64,000 bases of DNA from JANXSS01 sp040385645 (GCA_040385645.1 JAZKGZ010000005.1:1-64000), one strand, 5' to 3'. Positions 16,447 through 25,959 are shown, numbered from the stretch's first letter. Notes: generated from the sequence alone by a model not told the origin. Translations and numbers: made by a program.

Positions 16447-17981
16447 GGGTCGCTTCAATGACGGTTCCAATGGCGATTCCAGTGGTAGTCGCACTGACGC
16501 TTCTGCTGAGCGCCTGCGTCAATCTTCCGGAGCGCGGCGAACCGAAGGTCGCTGTGCCTGAGACATGGGAGGGTGCGCCGGAGGGTGCCATCGCAACAAC
16601 CGGGTCATCAGCGACCGAACTCGCCTGGTGGGAGTCTTTCAACGATCCGGCGCTAACGCAATTGATCGAGCTTGCCCAGCAACGCAATCTCGACCTGCAG
16701 GTGGCCGATGCCCGCATCCGCGAAGTACGCGCCTTGCAGCGAGCTGCCAACGCCAGTCTGTTTCCATCGCTGTCGGCCACGGGCGGATTTACCCGTCAGC
16801 GCTCGATCAGCGGCAGTATCGATAATATTGGCGCCGAGCCGGCCACCGCCGGTGGCGTCGCCAACCTAGCCAATAATGGCGCAGTGATCCGCAATCTGGG
16901 ACAGGTCGGTCTGGAAGTCAGCTGGGAAGCTGACGTCTTCGGCAGATTGCGCAGCCAGGCGCGCGCGGCGCAAGCCGATGTCGGCGTGGTGCAGGCAGAC
17001 CGTGACGCCGCACGGTTGACGCTGCTGGCAGAAGTCGCCCGCAATTATGTTGAGTACCGGTTGTATCAAGTGCAAACCGGACTGGCGCAACAGACCGCCA
17101 CTGCGCAGGAACGTACCGCCCGCATCTCGCGGCTGCGTTTCGAGCAGGGACTGGCCAGTCGGCTGGATGTCGAACGCTCGATTGCCGAACTTTCTGTGAC
17201 GCGCTCGCAACTACCTGCTGCCCGCGAACTTGCCGAATCGGCGCGTTACCGGTTGTCGTTGCTGCTCGCTTCGACCCCGGACGAATTGAGCGAGCTACTG
17301 CAAACCGGCCTTCCTGTGCAGGAAAATCCACCTCAGCAAGGCTCTATACAGCAGCGCACGGTGACACTGCCGTCCAGCGATCCGCTTACTCTGCTCCTGT
17401 CGCCCAATGACATCCTCGCGCTGCGGCCCGATGTACGCGCTGCCCGCCTGCGGCTAATTTCATCGACTGCGCTACGCGATGCGAGCGAAGCGTTGCAATA
17501 TCCCACCTTGACCATCACGGGTCTGCTTGGACTGCAAAACCGCGACCTCGACGAGTTGCTTAGTGCAGGGTCGCGGGTTTGGTCGATTGGTGGCGGCGTG
17601 GCGGCGCCATTGCTCGATTTCGGCCGTATTCGCGCCAACATCGACGCCGCCGATGCTCGTCAGGAACAGGCATTTCTGCAATACGAACGCACTATTCGGG
17701 ACGCGTTGCGCGATACGCAAACTGCCATCGTGCTATATACACAGGGCGTACTGCGGCAGCAGGAACTGGCCCGCGCGCGCGATGCGTCCAGCAAAGCGAC
17801 GGCCCTGGCACGCTTGCAATATCAGGAAGGGACGTTGTCGCTACTGGATGTCTTGATCGCCGAACGGGCTTCTTACGATGCGCAACTCGCCTGGTCACAA
17901 GCCGCTGCTAATGTCGCCACGCGTACGGTAGCGTTGTATCAGGCAATGGGTGTAGTGCCGTCCAAGCAGACTGCCTCTTAA
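16443..17981 (+). CDS. Outer-membrane efflux lipoprotein, NodT family
   Basis: 512 residues. The lipoprotein signal ends LLLSAC with the acylated Cys at 25. Two outer-membrane efflux protein repeats follow, with long helices such as LDLQVADARIREVRALQRAA and ATALARLQYQEGTLSLLDVL, and conserved LRPDVRAARLRL. It forms the exit channel for the adaptor and RND pump upstream. The GTG at 16443 overlaps the RND stop by 4 bases (GTGA); an ATG at 16458 is an alternative. Its presence makes the pump a complete tripartite set. Confidence 0.92.
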   Translation: MRVASMTVPMAIPVVVALTLLLSACVNLPERGEPKVAVPETWEGAPEGAIATTGSSATELAWWESFNDPALTQLIELAQQRNLDLQVADARIREVRALQRAANASLFPSLSATGGFTRQRSISGSIDNIGAEPATAGGVANLANNGAVIRNLGQVGLEVSWEADVFGRLRSQARAAQADVGVVQADRDAARLTLLAEVARNYVEYRLYQVQTGLAQQTATAQERTARISRLRFEQGLASRLDVERSIAELSVTRSQLPAARELAESARYRLSLLLASTPDELSELLQTGLPVQENPPQQGSIQQRTVTLPSSDPLTLLLSPNDILALRPDVRAARLRLISSTALRDASEALQYPTLTITGLLGLQNRDLDELLSAGSRVWSIGGGVAAPLLDFGRIRANIDAADARQEQAFLQYERTIRDALRDTQTAIVLYTQGVLRQQELARARDASSKATALARLQYQEGTLSLLDVLIAERASYDAQLAWSQAAANVATRTVALYQAMGVVPSKQTAS

Positions 17982-18048
17982 TCAATCAACTGAATCGGAT
18001 ATCAATCGTATAAATCGAATCTGACCCTAATTAATGCGACACTAGTAC

Positions 18049-18756
18049 ATGAGAATTTTGATCGTCGAAGACGAGCTCAAAACTGCCGATTATTTGCACC
18101 GCGGCTTGACCGAGCAGGGCTGCTCGGTGGATGTAGCCGATAACGGCATCGATGGCCTGCATCTGGCGCTGCAGCTGGACTACGACGTCATCGTCCTGGA
18201 CGCCATGCTGCCTGGTCAGGACGGTTTCAGCGTGTTGAAGGCATTGCGTGCTGCCAAGCAGGTGCCGGTGATTATGCTCACCGCCCGCGACAGCGTTGAA
18301 GATCGCGTCAGAGGTCTTCGCGACGGTGCCGACGATTATCTGGTCAAACCTTTCTCGTTTCTGGAGTTACTGGCCCGGTTGCAGGCGCTGAACCGTCGCC
18401 GGCGCGTGCAGGAGCCATCGCATCTACAGATCGGCAACCTCAACATCGACCTGATCGGCCGCAAGGCGACGCGCGAGGGTGTGCGACTTGAACTGACCGC
18501 CAAGGAATTCGCGCTGCTGGCAATTTTATGTCGCCGTCAAGGCGATATCCTGTCCAAGACCGCGATTGCGGAACTGGTGTGGGATATGAATTTCGATAGT
18601 AATACCAACGTTGTCGAGGTCGCCATCAAGCGCTTGCGCGCCAAGCTGGATGGCCCGTTTGCAGATAAGCTTTTGCATACCATTCGCGGCATGGGCTACG
18701 TGCTGGAAGTACGTGCCGAGGCGGGCAATACGAACCTTCCGGTGGCTGACGAATGA
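18049..18756 (+). CDS. Response regulator, OmpR family, heavy-metal type
   Basis: 235 residues. Receiver domain (1-115) with acidic pocket E7-D8, phospho-acceptor D51 in VIVLDAMLPGQDG and K100 in DYLVKPFSF. The C-terminal winged helix (130-222) includes LELTAKEFALLAILCRRQGD and VEVAIKRLRAKLD. It is closest to the CusR/CopR/IrlR group. The ATG has no strong ribosome site. It sits 67 bases after the efflux operon on the same strand and overlaps the sensor gene by 4 bases, so it probably controls the pump. Confidence 0.93.
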   Translation: MRILIVEDELKTADYLHRGLTEQGCSVDVADNGIDGLHLALQLDYDVIVLDAMLPGQDGFSVLKALRAAKQVPVIMLTARDSVEDRVRGLRDGADDYLVKPFSFLELLARLQALNRRRRVQEPSHLQIGNLNIDLIGRKATREGVRLELTAKEFALLAILCRRQGDILSKTAIAELVWDMNFDSNTNVVEVAIKRLRAKLDGPFADKLLHTIRGMGYVLEVRAEAGNTNLPVADE

Positions 18757-20168
18757 CGCTCAAGCTCGGAGCCCTGCGCGACTCGATCGCGATCCGCTTG
18801 GCGGCGATGTTCGCCATGGCTGCGCTGGTGGTGTTTTCCCTGATCGGCATCGCGCTGTACAGCGTGCTGTCGCATGAGCTCAATCGTCAGCAAATCGATA
18901 CCCTGAACGCGCGTGCCGACGTATTGCATTCGCTGGTTCGCAATGCTGCAACCCCGGATCGCTGGCGCGTGGTGCAGGGCAAGCTGGCTGGACTTACACC
19001 GGGTGCGTGGGAATTTCGCTTTTGGGTGCTCTCGCCTGATAGCACCTTCACCTACGGCAAACCACCGCGTCGAATGGATGGCAAGAGCGCATTTCGTGAC
19101 GGCTTGGCGATGGTGGTGCTGGACGAAGGAGGCAACCAGCGACCGGTACGGGCACTGATCCGTACCATCGCCGCCAACGGCGAACGCCCCGACGTACAAC
19201 TGATGGTCGGCATCGACGCGGCCCCGATGATCCATACATTGCGACTTTTTGCGCTCGCGTTGATCGGTCTGTCGGCGCTAGGCGTGTTGCTGGTAGCGCT
19301 GCTGGGGTACTGGATTGCCCGCCTTGGCCTAGGCCCGGTGCAGCGGCTGTCCGATAGCGCCAATGCGCTGAGCCCGCGTCGCTTGTCGCAGCGGCTCGAA
19401 GTCTCAGCCGCGTCGCCAATGCCACACGAGTTGACGGGCCTGGCGGTATCGTTCAACGGTGCACTGGATCGACTCGAGGGTGCTTACAAACAACTGGAAG
19501 CATTCAATGCCGATGTTGCCCACGAATTGCGCACGCCACTGACCAACCTGATTGGCCAGACTCAGGTAGCGCTGTCGAGGGAACGTAGCAAGGCAGAACT
19601 GGAAGACGTGCTGCAATCGAATCTGGAGGAACTGGATCGGTTTCGCACCATTGTCAATGACATGCTTTTTCTGGCCCGTGCCGATCAGGGGGAAATGGCC
19701 ACGAGCCTGCGTCGCACCTTGCTGGCCGAGGAAGTCGCCAAGACCGCTGACTTTTTAGAATTCCTGCTCGACGAAGCCGGTGTGTCGGTACGCATTGATG
19801 GCGAGGTCCACGGTTGGATCGACAGCTCGCTATTTCGTCGGGCGCTGACCAATCTGCTACACAACGCTGCCCAGCATTCACAGCCGGATGCGGTAATCGA
19901 CGTTTCGCTGTCACGCATGGGTGACCAGGTGCGCATCGCGGTGTCCAATCCCGGCCCACACATTGCACCGGAACACCTCGACAAACTATTCGACCGTTTT
20001 TACCGCATCGACCCGTCACGTCGCAACAGCGGGGACAGTCACGGTCTCGGTCTGGCAATCGTCAAGGCAATCGCGCAGATGCACGGCGGGGCGGTGTTCG
20101 CCGACAGCGCGGATGGCAGCACCACGATCGGATTTACGATTGCGGATGCGGGTCATTCGGCGGTGTAG
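18753..20168 (+). CDS. Sensor histidine kinase, heavy-metal sensor family
   Basis: 471 residues. Two membrane spans (about 14-38 and 165-188) flank a periplasmic sensor of about 125 residues, followed by HAMP, dimerisation domain with phospho-acceptor H257 in NADVAHELRTPLTNL, and ATPase with the N box NLLHNAAQHS and G box SHGLGLAIVKAI. The H-box neighbourhood is typical of the CusS/CopS/IrlS group. The periplasmic domain shows no obvious His/Met/Cys metal cluster, so the ligand could be something other than copper or silver. ATGA overlap with the regulator gene. Paired with an MdtBC-like rather than a metal RND pump. Confidence 0.92.
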   Translation: MTLKLGALRDSIAIRLAAMFAMAALVVFSLIGIALYSVLSHELNRQQIDTLNARADVLHSLVRNAATPDRWRVVQGKLAGLTPGAWEFRFWVLSPDSTFTYGKPPRRMDGKSAFRDGLAMVVLDEGGNQRPVRALIRTIAANGERPDVQLMVGIDAAPMIHTLRLFALALIGLSALGVLLVALLGYWIARLGLGPVQRLSDSANALSPRRLSQRLEVSAASPMPHELTGLAVSFNGALDRLEGAYKQLEAFNADVAHELRTPLTNLIGQTQVALSRERSKAELEDVLQSNLEELDRFRTIVNDMLFLARADQGEMATSLRRTLLAEEVAKTADFLEFLLDEAGVSVRIDGEVHGWIDSSLFRRALTNLLHNAAQHSQPDAVIDVSLSRMGDQVRIAVSNPGPHIAPEHLDKLFDRFYRIDPSRRNSGDSHGLGLAIVKAIAQMHGGAVFADSADGSTTIGFTIADAGHSAV

Positions 20169-20232
20169 TTCCCATACGCTTGATACCGCTCGTGTTGCAT
20201 GAAATATCGATCTCTATCAAGCGCCGTTTGCT

Positions 20233-20304
20233 TTATCTATTTTCCCAAGGATTAACGACCGGCTTTATCGCCTCGGAAACCACGCTGGTGTCCAAAACAA
20301 TCAT
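20233..20304 (-). pseudogene. Remnant of VapC/FitB PIN-domain toxin
   Basis: Directly after the antitoxin stop, an ATG opens 23 codons reading MIVLDTSVVSEAIKPVVNPW and then stopping (TAA). This is the N-terminus of a FitB/VapC PIN ribonuclease, including the first active-site Asp in LDTSVVSE. The remaining 110 or so residues, with the other catalytic acids, are absent; downstream DNA to 20169 does not resume the family in any frame I could follow. So the toxin has lost its catalytic domain by deletion or replacement. Confidence 0.8.
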
Positions 20305-20559
20305 TTAGTCAAAGCTCAACGGTTTAGCTGGCGTCTTGTCACGCACACTTTCAACGACTGTAAAGTCTTCATTGGTAAACCCGATTTTGCGGCCAATCGC
20401 TGCCAAGGCTTCGCCCATACGTACGCGCTTCTCCGGTTTAACCACCGCCGCAAGAATCTCACGCACTTCCGCTTCTGTGCTGCGGCCGTGCCGAGCTGCT
20501 CGCATACGCAAAGCGCGATGTACGTCATCGGGCACATTCCTTACAGTCAGGATTGCCAT
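20305..20559 (-). CDS. FitA/VapB-type antitoxin, partner toxin lost
   Basis: 84 residues. The N-terminal ribbon-helix-helix (MAILTVRNVPDDVHRALRMR, then ARHGRSTEAEVREIL) is the DNA-binding and dimerising part of FitA/StbC-type antitoxins, and the C-terminal half would wrap the PIN toxin. Such pairs overlap or abut and autoregulate through the RHH domain. Here the toxin frame starts right at the antitoxin stop but is cut to 23 codons. The antitoxin frame is intact, perhaps retained recently or useful in neutralising a homologous toxin elsewhere. Confidence 0.85.
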   Translation of the reverse strand: MAILTVRNVPDDVHRALRMRAARHGRSTEAEVREILAAVVKPEKRVRMGEALAAIGRKIGFTNEDFTVVESVRDKTPAKPLSFD

Positions 20560-21150
20560 AATTCAAAACCCTTCATATGCTTTCTATGACCGCAACCATA
20601 AAACAATGCAGTCACGCATACAAGTAGCAAGCAGCACGCGCCTCGAAGCTTTTAAAAATCCGCCGATGACATCTGCTCCTTTGACTATAAAAGGTATCCT
20701 TAAAAAACGTTTTAGAACGGCATGACCTTAGCATTGCAAAGCAGATTTTCGCTACGGCACTTCAGCCGTATAAAGTTTTTTGTTGGTTTCACAATGCAAA
20801 AACGACGGTGAGTTGGCTGCTGAGCTCCTTGGTAGCCTAAAGGTGCGGGCCGACCAGTTAAATGTCCCCGTTAACACTTTGAATGAAAGTCACCGTGTCC
20901 GATGCATTGGCAGCACCCCTGAGTCACTTTAACGGCTGCTTTAAAAAAAGGGGCAGTTCAAATCAAGTGGCATATAGGTCCATGGCGGCACGCCAATCTT
21001 AAAGCCCGTAAATCGCACTTTTATTCTGGAATTGGAACATGGCACGCCAAAATGTAGACGAAAGTGTAGATGGTGGAACGAATGAATCGAATTTGTCGCC
21101 GCTAGAAAAAACAGCGCCCACATAACCTGTTGATTATGTGAGCTTTTCTT
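20560..21150. other. 591-base gap, probably degraded DNA
   Basis: I can support no gene here. Short frames on both strands lack ribosome sites or family resemblance. A TTCG-N16-TTCG element with CAGAAT -10 lies on the minus strand at 21082-21023 (separate entry). The stretch lies between a broken toxin-antitoxin locus and the 3' end of tRNA-Pro, a common landing site for mobile elements, so it may be the remains of one. No integrase or att duplication is visible. Confidence 0.5.
21023..21082 (-). promoter_or_regulatory. hrpII-like box without a gene
   Basis: On the minus strand TTCGT (21082-21078), 15 bases, TTCGT (21062-21058), 29 bases, then CAGAAT (21028-21023). This is one base short of the PIP spacing N30-32-YANNNT. 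Transcription would run left into 20940-21015, where the only frame is about 25 codons with no ribosome site. Either a relic promoter of a deleted effector gene or chance. Confidence 0.4.
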
Positions 21151-21227
<77 letters not shown>

Positions 21228-21352
21228 ACTGGGGGAGAAGTATAGCAGAGCACTGCGCTCGTATCTCTCGAAACGCTGATCTAGTCCTCTTAATATTTAT
21301 TTCCAGGCCGGCGTATTATGAGCATCCCAGATAGCTTGGACTTTAATTCCTG

Positions 21353-22486
21353 ATGACTCTAAAAATAAGCGCTACGTTCGATGCTGGTGCCATCGAAGTC
21401 GTGTGTGCAGATCATGCGCATCGTATCGACCTGAACGTACGCAAGGACTCGCATGCGGATTTTTCTCAGTGGTTCTACTACCGTCTGCAAGGCGGCCGTG
21501 GGCAGGCTTGCACGATGCGGCTTATAAATGCCGGCATCACTAGTTATCCAGAAGGATGGAACGGCTTCGAAGCGGTGGCGAGCTACGATCGCCATTATTG
21601 GTTTCGGGTGCCCACGACATTCGACGGGCACGTGTTGACGATCTCGCACACGCCTACACAAGACAGCGTGTACTACGCTTATTTCGAGCCTTACTCGTGG
21701 GAGCGGCATTTAGATATGCTCGGGCGCGTAGCACATGACGCAAACGTACAGGTGCTGGATCTGGCGACCACCCATGAAGGGCGCGACCTGAACGCTGTGG
21801 TCATCGGTAATCCGGCAGCGCCGAAGAAAGTATGGATCATTGCGCGCCAACACCCCGGCGAGACGATGGCCGAGTGGTTTGCCGAAGGATTGATCGATGC
21901 CTTGATCGATACGGCGAACCCCGTTGCGCAACGTCTGTTACGGGAAGCCGTGTTCTACATCGTACCGAACATGAATCCCGACGGCTCCGTTCGCGGTAAT
22001 CTGCGCACCAGCGCTACCGGTGCGAATTTGAATCGCGAGTGGATGACGCCGACTGCCCATCACAGCCCGGAGGTTTTAGCAGTCAAGAAGCTGATGCATG
22101 TCACTGGCTGCGACTTGTTTTTGGATGCGCATGGCGACGAAGGCCTGCCTTATGTGTTCGTAGCCGGCAGTGAAATGCTCGAGGGATTCAGTTCGGCTCA
22201 GGCGGCTGCGCAGAATCGGTTCGTCGAATGCTTGAGGCTGGCAAGCCCGGATTTTCAGACGACCCATGGCTACGGCTCCGGTAAATACCGCGAAGAGATG
22301 TTGCGTCTGGCATCGAAATACGTGGCGCATCACTTCAAGTGCATCGCATTGACGCTGGAAATGCCCTTCAAAGACAATGCCATGCTTCCCAACCCTGTCG
22401 TCGGATGGAACGGCGCACGCAGTGCTGCATTGGGGCGGGCCATGTTGCTGCCGATCTTACAGTCAATGACGGATATGTCGAACTAA
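21353..22486 (+). CDS. M14-family zinc carboxypeptidase (cytosolic carboxypeptidase-like)
   Basis: 377 residues. The N-terminal beta domain (1-120) with SQWFYYRL and YYAYFEPYSWERH is typical of the M14 subgroup related to eukaryotic cytosolic carboxypeptidases (M14D). The catalytic domain has zinc ligands H167 and E170 in RQHPGETM and H260 in LDAHGDEG, substrate-binding NMNPDG and GANLNREW, and catalytic E336 in LTLEMPFK. No signal peptide, so cytoplasmic. It would remove C-terminal, possibly Glu-type, residues from peptides; the substrate in bacteria is unknown. It stands alone, converging with the DUF1631 gene 31 bases away. Confidence 0.9.
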   Translation: MTLKISATFDAGAIEVVCADHAHRIDLNVRKDSHADFSQWFYYRLQGGRGQACTMRLINAGITSYPEGWNGFEAVASYDRHYWFRVPTTFDGHVLTISHTPTQDSVYYAYFEPYSWERHLDMLGRVAHDANVQVLDLATTHEGRDLNAVVIGNPAAPKKVWIIARQHPGETMAEWFAEGLIDALIDTANPVAQRLLREAVFYIVPNMNPDGSVRGNLRTSATGANLNREWMTPTAHHSPEVLAVKKLMHVTGCDLFLDAHGDEGLPYVFVAGSEMLEGFSSAQAAAQNRFVECLRLASPDFQTTHGYGSGKYREEMLRLASKYVAHHFKCIALTLEMPFKDNAMLPNPVVGWNGARSAALGRAMLLPILQSMTDMSN

Positions 22487-22517
22487 TGGCGGGGGACTAA
22501 TCGCAGAAGGGTAGCGA

Positions 22518-24566
22518 TTACTTCAAATAGGTAGGCGCTTTCGTGAAGTGTGGAATCGCTTCCATCGCTCGATCGAAGAGTGGAGAACGTTCGACGTACA
22601 GCAGCCGTTGCGCTGCTTCCATGCCAACCGCATTTTCTCGACGCAGGCTCAGGTCGATCCGGCGAATTGCCCGGTCCAGGTAGTGTGCATGTACGGTGGA
22701 GTAAGGTGGCGTGACCGACGTTGGCATGTTCGGTTTTGCGGTGCCTGTCGTGTTTCCTTCTACACCGCCGTCGACGAAACCCTGAAAATGCGCTTGTACA
22801 GCGGCGAGCGAAGGCGTCTGTGTTGTTTGGCTACGTTTCTGCAAACAATTGCGATGTACCCGCATCAACCAGTCTAGCGTCGGCTGCTGGCGCTCGACGG
22901 TCCAGTCGATCGTTGCCAGGCCTTCGCGAATCGCGCGCGTGAGCGTTGGCAAAAACGTCAATAACTGTGCACGACTTTCAGCGTCACCATGCGGCACGAT
23001 ACTCCAGAGCAAATCTGGCACTAGTTTGCGCAGCGAAATGGCAACCGGTGTCGCCGCGCAGTTTTGTCGCTGCGCTGCGTCGATCACGAGCGTCCAAGAT
23101 TGCGTCAAAAAATCTCGCAGGAACGGATCGATGATCAAGCCGGATAATGCCGCTTCAAGCTGGGCACAAAGGCTGACATACTGCGCTAATTGCCGTTGCG
23201 CCTGCTCGAGCACGCGCGCTGCGTGCGCCTGCTGTATCGCGCTGTCGGAAAAATTTTTTGCGATCGACGCTTGTAAGTCGATCAGCATCGTCCGCAATGG
23301 CAAAGCTTTTCTCTCGTTGTTTGCGTCACCGGGCAGCTTATTATTAAGCGATTCATCATCGAGCACTCCATCGCTGATGATTTTTTGAATGTCGACCAGA
23401 ACTTGACTGTTGCCATTCGTTGTATTGGTGGCTGACGCGTTTGGTACCACCAGCGCAACGCTTCCCAGAAGATTGATCAGCCTACGCAAAGGATGGCTTG
23501 GCTGAGTAAAAAATATCGGCTCTTTCAACGCAGTCTCGAGAATGTCTGGCTGCAATCGCGCAAGCGTCGTACGGACTTGCAATTCGGTGAACTCGTCGGT
23601 GAGAATAAAATCTACCAATGTTGCCACGGCGTCGATCGTGGCATGGTCTGCGCGGTCGGAGGTAGCATCGGACAGCTTTTCTAAATTGGCACGTACGTGG
23701 TTATGCAACGCATTTGCATCGACGTTTGCACCAACGTTCGTAACTGCATCTGCAGCGGCATCGGTAGACGCACTGGTTGTTTTCAAAGCCGATGCTCGAA
23801 ATGCCAGTACTGCCTGCATCAATGTCGGGCTGAGAGCCCGCTCGAACTGTGATGCGGTGTGCGGTTCGACGTTATAGAGCGGTGTGGGCATGCTCGCCGG
23901 CAGCGGGGTGCTATGACTGGATTCTGCACGGACCAGCTGCAGTTGCGCAGCAATGCCGTGTTCAATCAAAAAGCCGTTCACGGCATTGTAGATCGTTGCG
24001 ATATCGCTTTCGATTCGGCCAGCAATCTGCTGCAGTAAAAGGGATGTCACCTCCGGGCGCGTCCCGAGCGCTTCGATGGCACTGACGATACATTGTGTGA
24101 AAAGCCAAGGACGAAAAGGGTTCTCGCGTTCCTGGATCGTTTTTTGTTCGAACAATAAAGCGATACGAATATTCAAGTCGCGCAACGGGTGCTCGGCAGC
24201 GTTTCGAAAACGGGTTGTGATCTCGTCGATCAGCAATTGATTTTCAAGCTGAGTGAAATCGATCAGCGTGAGTTTGTTACTTGTAAATTCCTTTGAAAAC
24301 GTCGGACGAAACGTGCTGTAAGTAGTTTGCAGACTGCGCTCAAGCAGCTGCTCCATGCGTTGTCGCAGAAAATTTCGCAAGTCGGCTTGCCGGTCCTGCA
24401 AAAGATGAGATGCTTCCAGCGTTGCGCGCTGTGCTGTTGCAGATGCACCGATGCCGGCCCCCTCGCTTCCCGGTGGTCTTTTGGTTGCAAGACCAACATC
24501 GGCAGCTAGTAGAAAAGCCTCCAGAAATTTCGTTCGCGTCGCTTGCAGTAGCGCGTTGCGATCCAT
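22518..24566 (-). CDS. DUF1631 family protein
   Basis: About 682 residues from the ATG at 24566; a TTG at 24584 that overlaps the upstream stop (TTGA) would add 6. Mostly helical and soluble. Segments LIDFTQLENQLLIDEI, RENPFRPWLFTQCIVSAI, DPFLRDFLTQSWTLV and FLPTLTRAIREGLATIDW are arranged as in DUF1631 proteins of Pseudomonas and Burkholderiales. The function is unknown to me; some are annotated thymidine phosphorylase without support. The middle (residues about 230-310) is low-complexity and poorly conserved. Translationally coupled to the DUF2863 gene upstream. Confidence 0.75.
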   Translation of the reverse strand: MDRNALLQATRTKFLEAFLLAADVGLATKRPPGSEGAGIGASATAQRATLEASHLLQDRQADLRNFLRQRMEQLLERSLQTTYSTFRPTFSKEFTSNKLTLIDFTQLENQLLIDEITTRFRNAAEHPLRDLNIRIALLFEQKTIQERENPFRPWLFTQCIVSAIEALGTRPEVTSLLLQQIAGRIESDIATIYNAVNGFLIEHGIAAQLQLVRAESSHSTPLPASMPTPLYNVEPHTASQFERALSPTLMQAVLAFRASALKTTSASTDAAADAVTNVGANVDANALHNHVRANLEKLSDATSDRADHATIDAVATLVDFILTDEFTELQVRTTLARLQPDILETALKEPIFFTQPSHPLRRLINLLGSVALVVPNASATNTTNGNSQVLVDIQKIISDGVLDDESLNNKLPGDANNERKALPLRTMLIDLQASIAKNFSDSAIQQAHAARVLEQAQRQLAQYVSLCAQLEAALSGLIIDPFLRDFLTQSWTLVIDAAQRQNCAATPVAISLRKLVPDLLWSIVPHGDAESRAQLLTFLPTLTRAIREGLATIDWTVERQQPTLDWLMRVHRNCLQKRSQTTQTPSLAAVQAHFQGFVDGGVEGNTTGTAKPNMPTSVTPPYSTVHAHYLDRAIRRIDLSLRRENAVGMEAAQRLLYVERSPLFDRAMEAIPHFTKAPTYLK

Positions 24567-24580
24567 GTCTAGTTTCACGA

Positions 24581-25834
24581 TCAATGAAAATGGCTGACCG
24601 CCTGCGGTGCATCCTCAGGCATTTCCGCATGTACCAGTTCAGCATCGAGGTCGGGGTATAACGGTGCACCGCAGTCGTCGCAAAATTCGAGCAGGAACCG
24701 TTGTTCGTGCTGATGCACGCGGGCCACACCGGCTTCACGTAAAAGCGCCAGTATTTCGTCGATCGGTGCAGGGGTGCCCTGCGGGCTACCCAAAACGGTC
24801 ATGCCTGGTGCCTCTTGCAAAGCGCCACGTAATGCCTGTTCCGCATCCTCGGCACCATAGAGCGGCCAAACGATACCGTACAACACGTCGGTATCGTCTG
24901 CCAGCATGAAGCCGATGCGGTATTCGTCTGTACGTTCATCACCCCCATCTTCGCCGAAAGCGCCGATCACGGCCTGCAGCATCTCCGCTTCAATTTCTAG
25001 CGTGTTTGTCAGGAAATGAACCGCTGCTCGGATTGATGCCGGACGTATATTGCGGTCGGCTTCCCGGCACGCCATGTAGTAAGCCTGCGGCAGCAACAGA
25101 TCGATACCGCAGCCTGGCAGCAAACGCACCACCGTCGGCGTCGCCTGCGCTTGCCATTGCTCGAGCGCATGTACGCGGTCTTGTAAATCCAACGTGGCTT
25201 GCCATCGGAATAAGGCTGTGCCGGCTGGCACAACCACGGCTGCCAGCAAATAGCGTGTGTCGGCTAGGAATGGCGCGGTCTCAGAGCTGTGCGCAGCCAC
25301 TTTCACCGCCTCTTTCTTTAAAGTGGCTTGTGCCATGCGCTGCGTCAGGGCGTACGTGTCGGCGGGTGTACGTGGCAACTGATCGATTGAAAACAACATC
25401 GGTGCCATCGCGAGTTGCGCATCGTTTGCCAAGACATGTGCCTGAAGGTGCGCCGCAAGTGTCTGGATGGGCTCCGAGGCGACCGGTCCGGAACCGATCG
25501 AGAACCGCGTCCAAGCCAAAATTGGAATGGCGATAAGCAGTGCATCGAATCGTGCACCCTCGTGCTCGATTTCGATCGATTCGCTGCCGGCTTCGACCGC
25601 TTCCATTAACGCGTCGTAACCGTCGGGCTCGATGGTGAAGAGATGGTCTAGCGCGTGGTCGATACCGGCTTGGTGGTGGCTTTTGAGCAGCTTGCCCGTC
25701 TGCGTATCCAATGCCGCCTCCCACGCTCTGGCTTCCAAGCGACTACCGGACTGCACCACGCCTTGTGCAAGCGCAACGAGACGCTGGCTCTCAGCCGACA
25801 ATTTTTGAGGGGAATTTTTAGAAGGACGGCGCAT
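24581..25834 (-). CDS. DUF2863 family protein
   Basis: 417 residues from ATG 25834 (MRRPSKNSPQKLSAESQRLV); a TTG 9 bases earlier is possible. It matches the DUF2863 proteins I know from betaproteobacteria: N-terminal helical region with ALAQGVVQSGSRLEARAWE, a central alpha/beta part, and an acidic C-terminus with paired cysteines FCDDCGAPLYPD that could bind zinc. No signal or membrane segment. Function unknown. It overlaps the start region of the DUF1631 gene and probably shares its transcript. Confidence 0.75.
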   Translation of the reverse strand: MRRPSKNSPQKLSAESQRLVALAQGVVQSGSRLEARAWEAALDTQTGKLLKSHHQAGIDHALDHLFTIEPDGYDALMEAVEAGSESIEIEHEGARFDALLIAIPILAWTRFSIGSGPVASEPIQTLAAHLQAHVLANDAQLAMAPMLFSIDQLPRTPADTYALTQRMAQATLKKEAVKVAAHSSETAPFLADTRYLLAAVVVPAGTALFRWQATLDLQDRVHALEQWQAQATPTVVRLLPGCGIDLLLPQAYYMACREADRNIRPASIRAAVHFLTNTLEIEAEMLQAVIGAFGEDGGDERTDEYRIGFMLADDTDVLYGIVWPLYGAEDAEQALRGALQEAPGMTVLGSPQGTPAPIDEILALLREAGVARVHQHEQRFLLEFCDDCGAPLYPDLDAELVHAEMPEDAPQAVSHFH

Positions 25835-25959
25835 AGCGGGCAAACCCAGTCAAACAGATCAATTATTGTAAAGGAGACACATACAGCGAACGGATGCGAA
25901 CATCGCTCATGCAATCTGTTCAGGCCACCCGCTCATGCAGCCGCTTTAGTAATTTATTT

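Noticed and set aside
22849..23388. 179-codon plus-strand frame inside the DUF1631 gene
   Set aside because: It overlaps a long conserved minus-strand gene, with no ribosome site or family resemblance.
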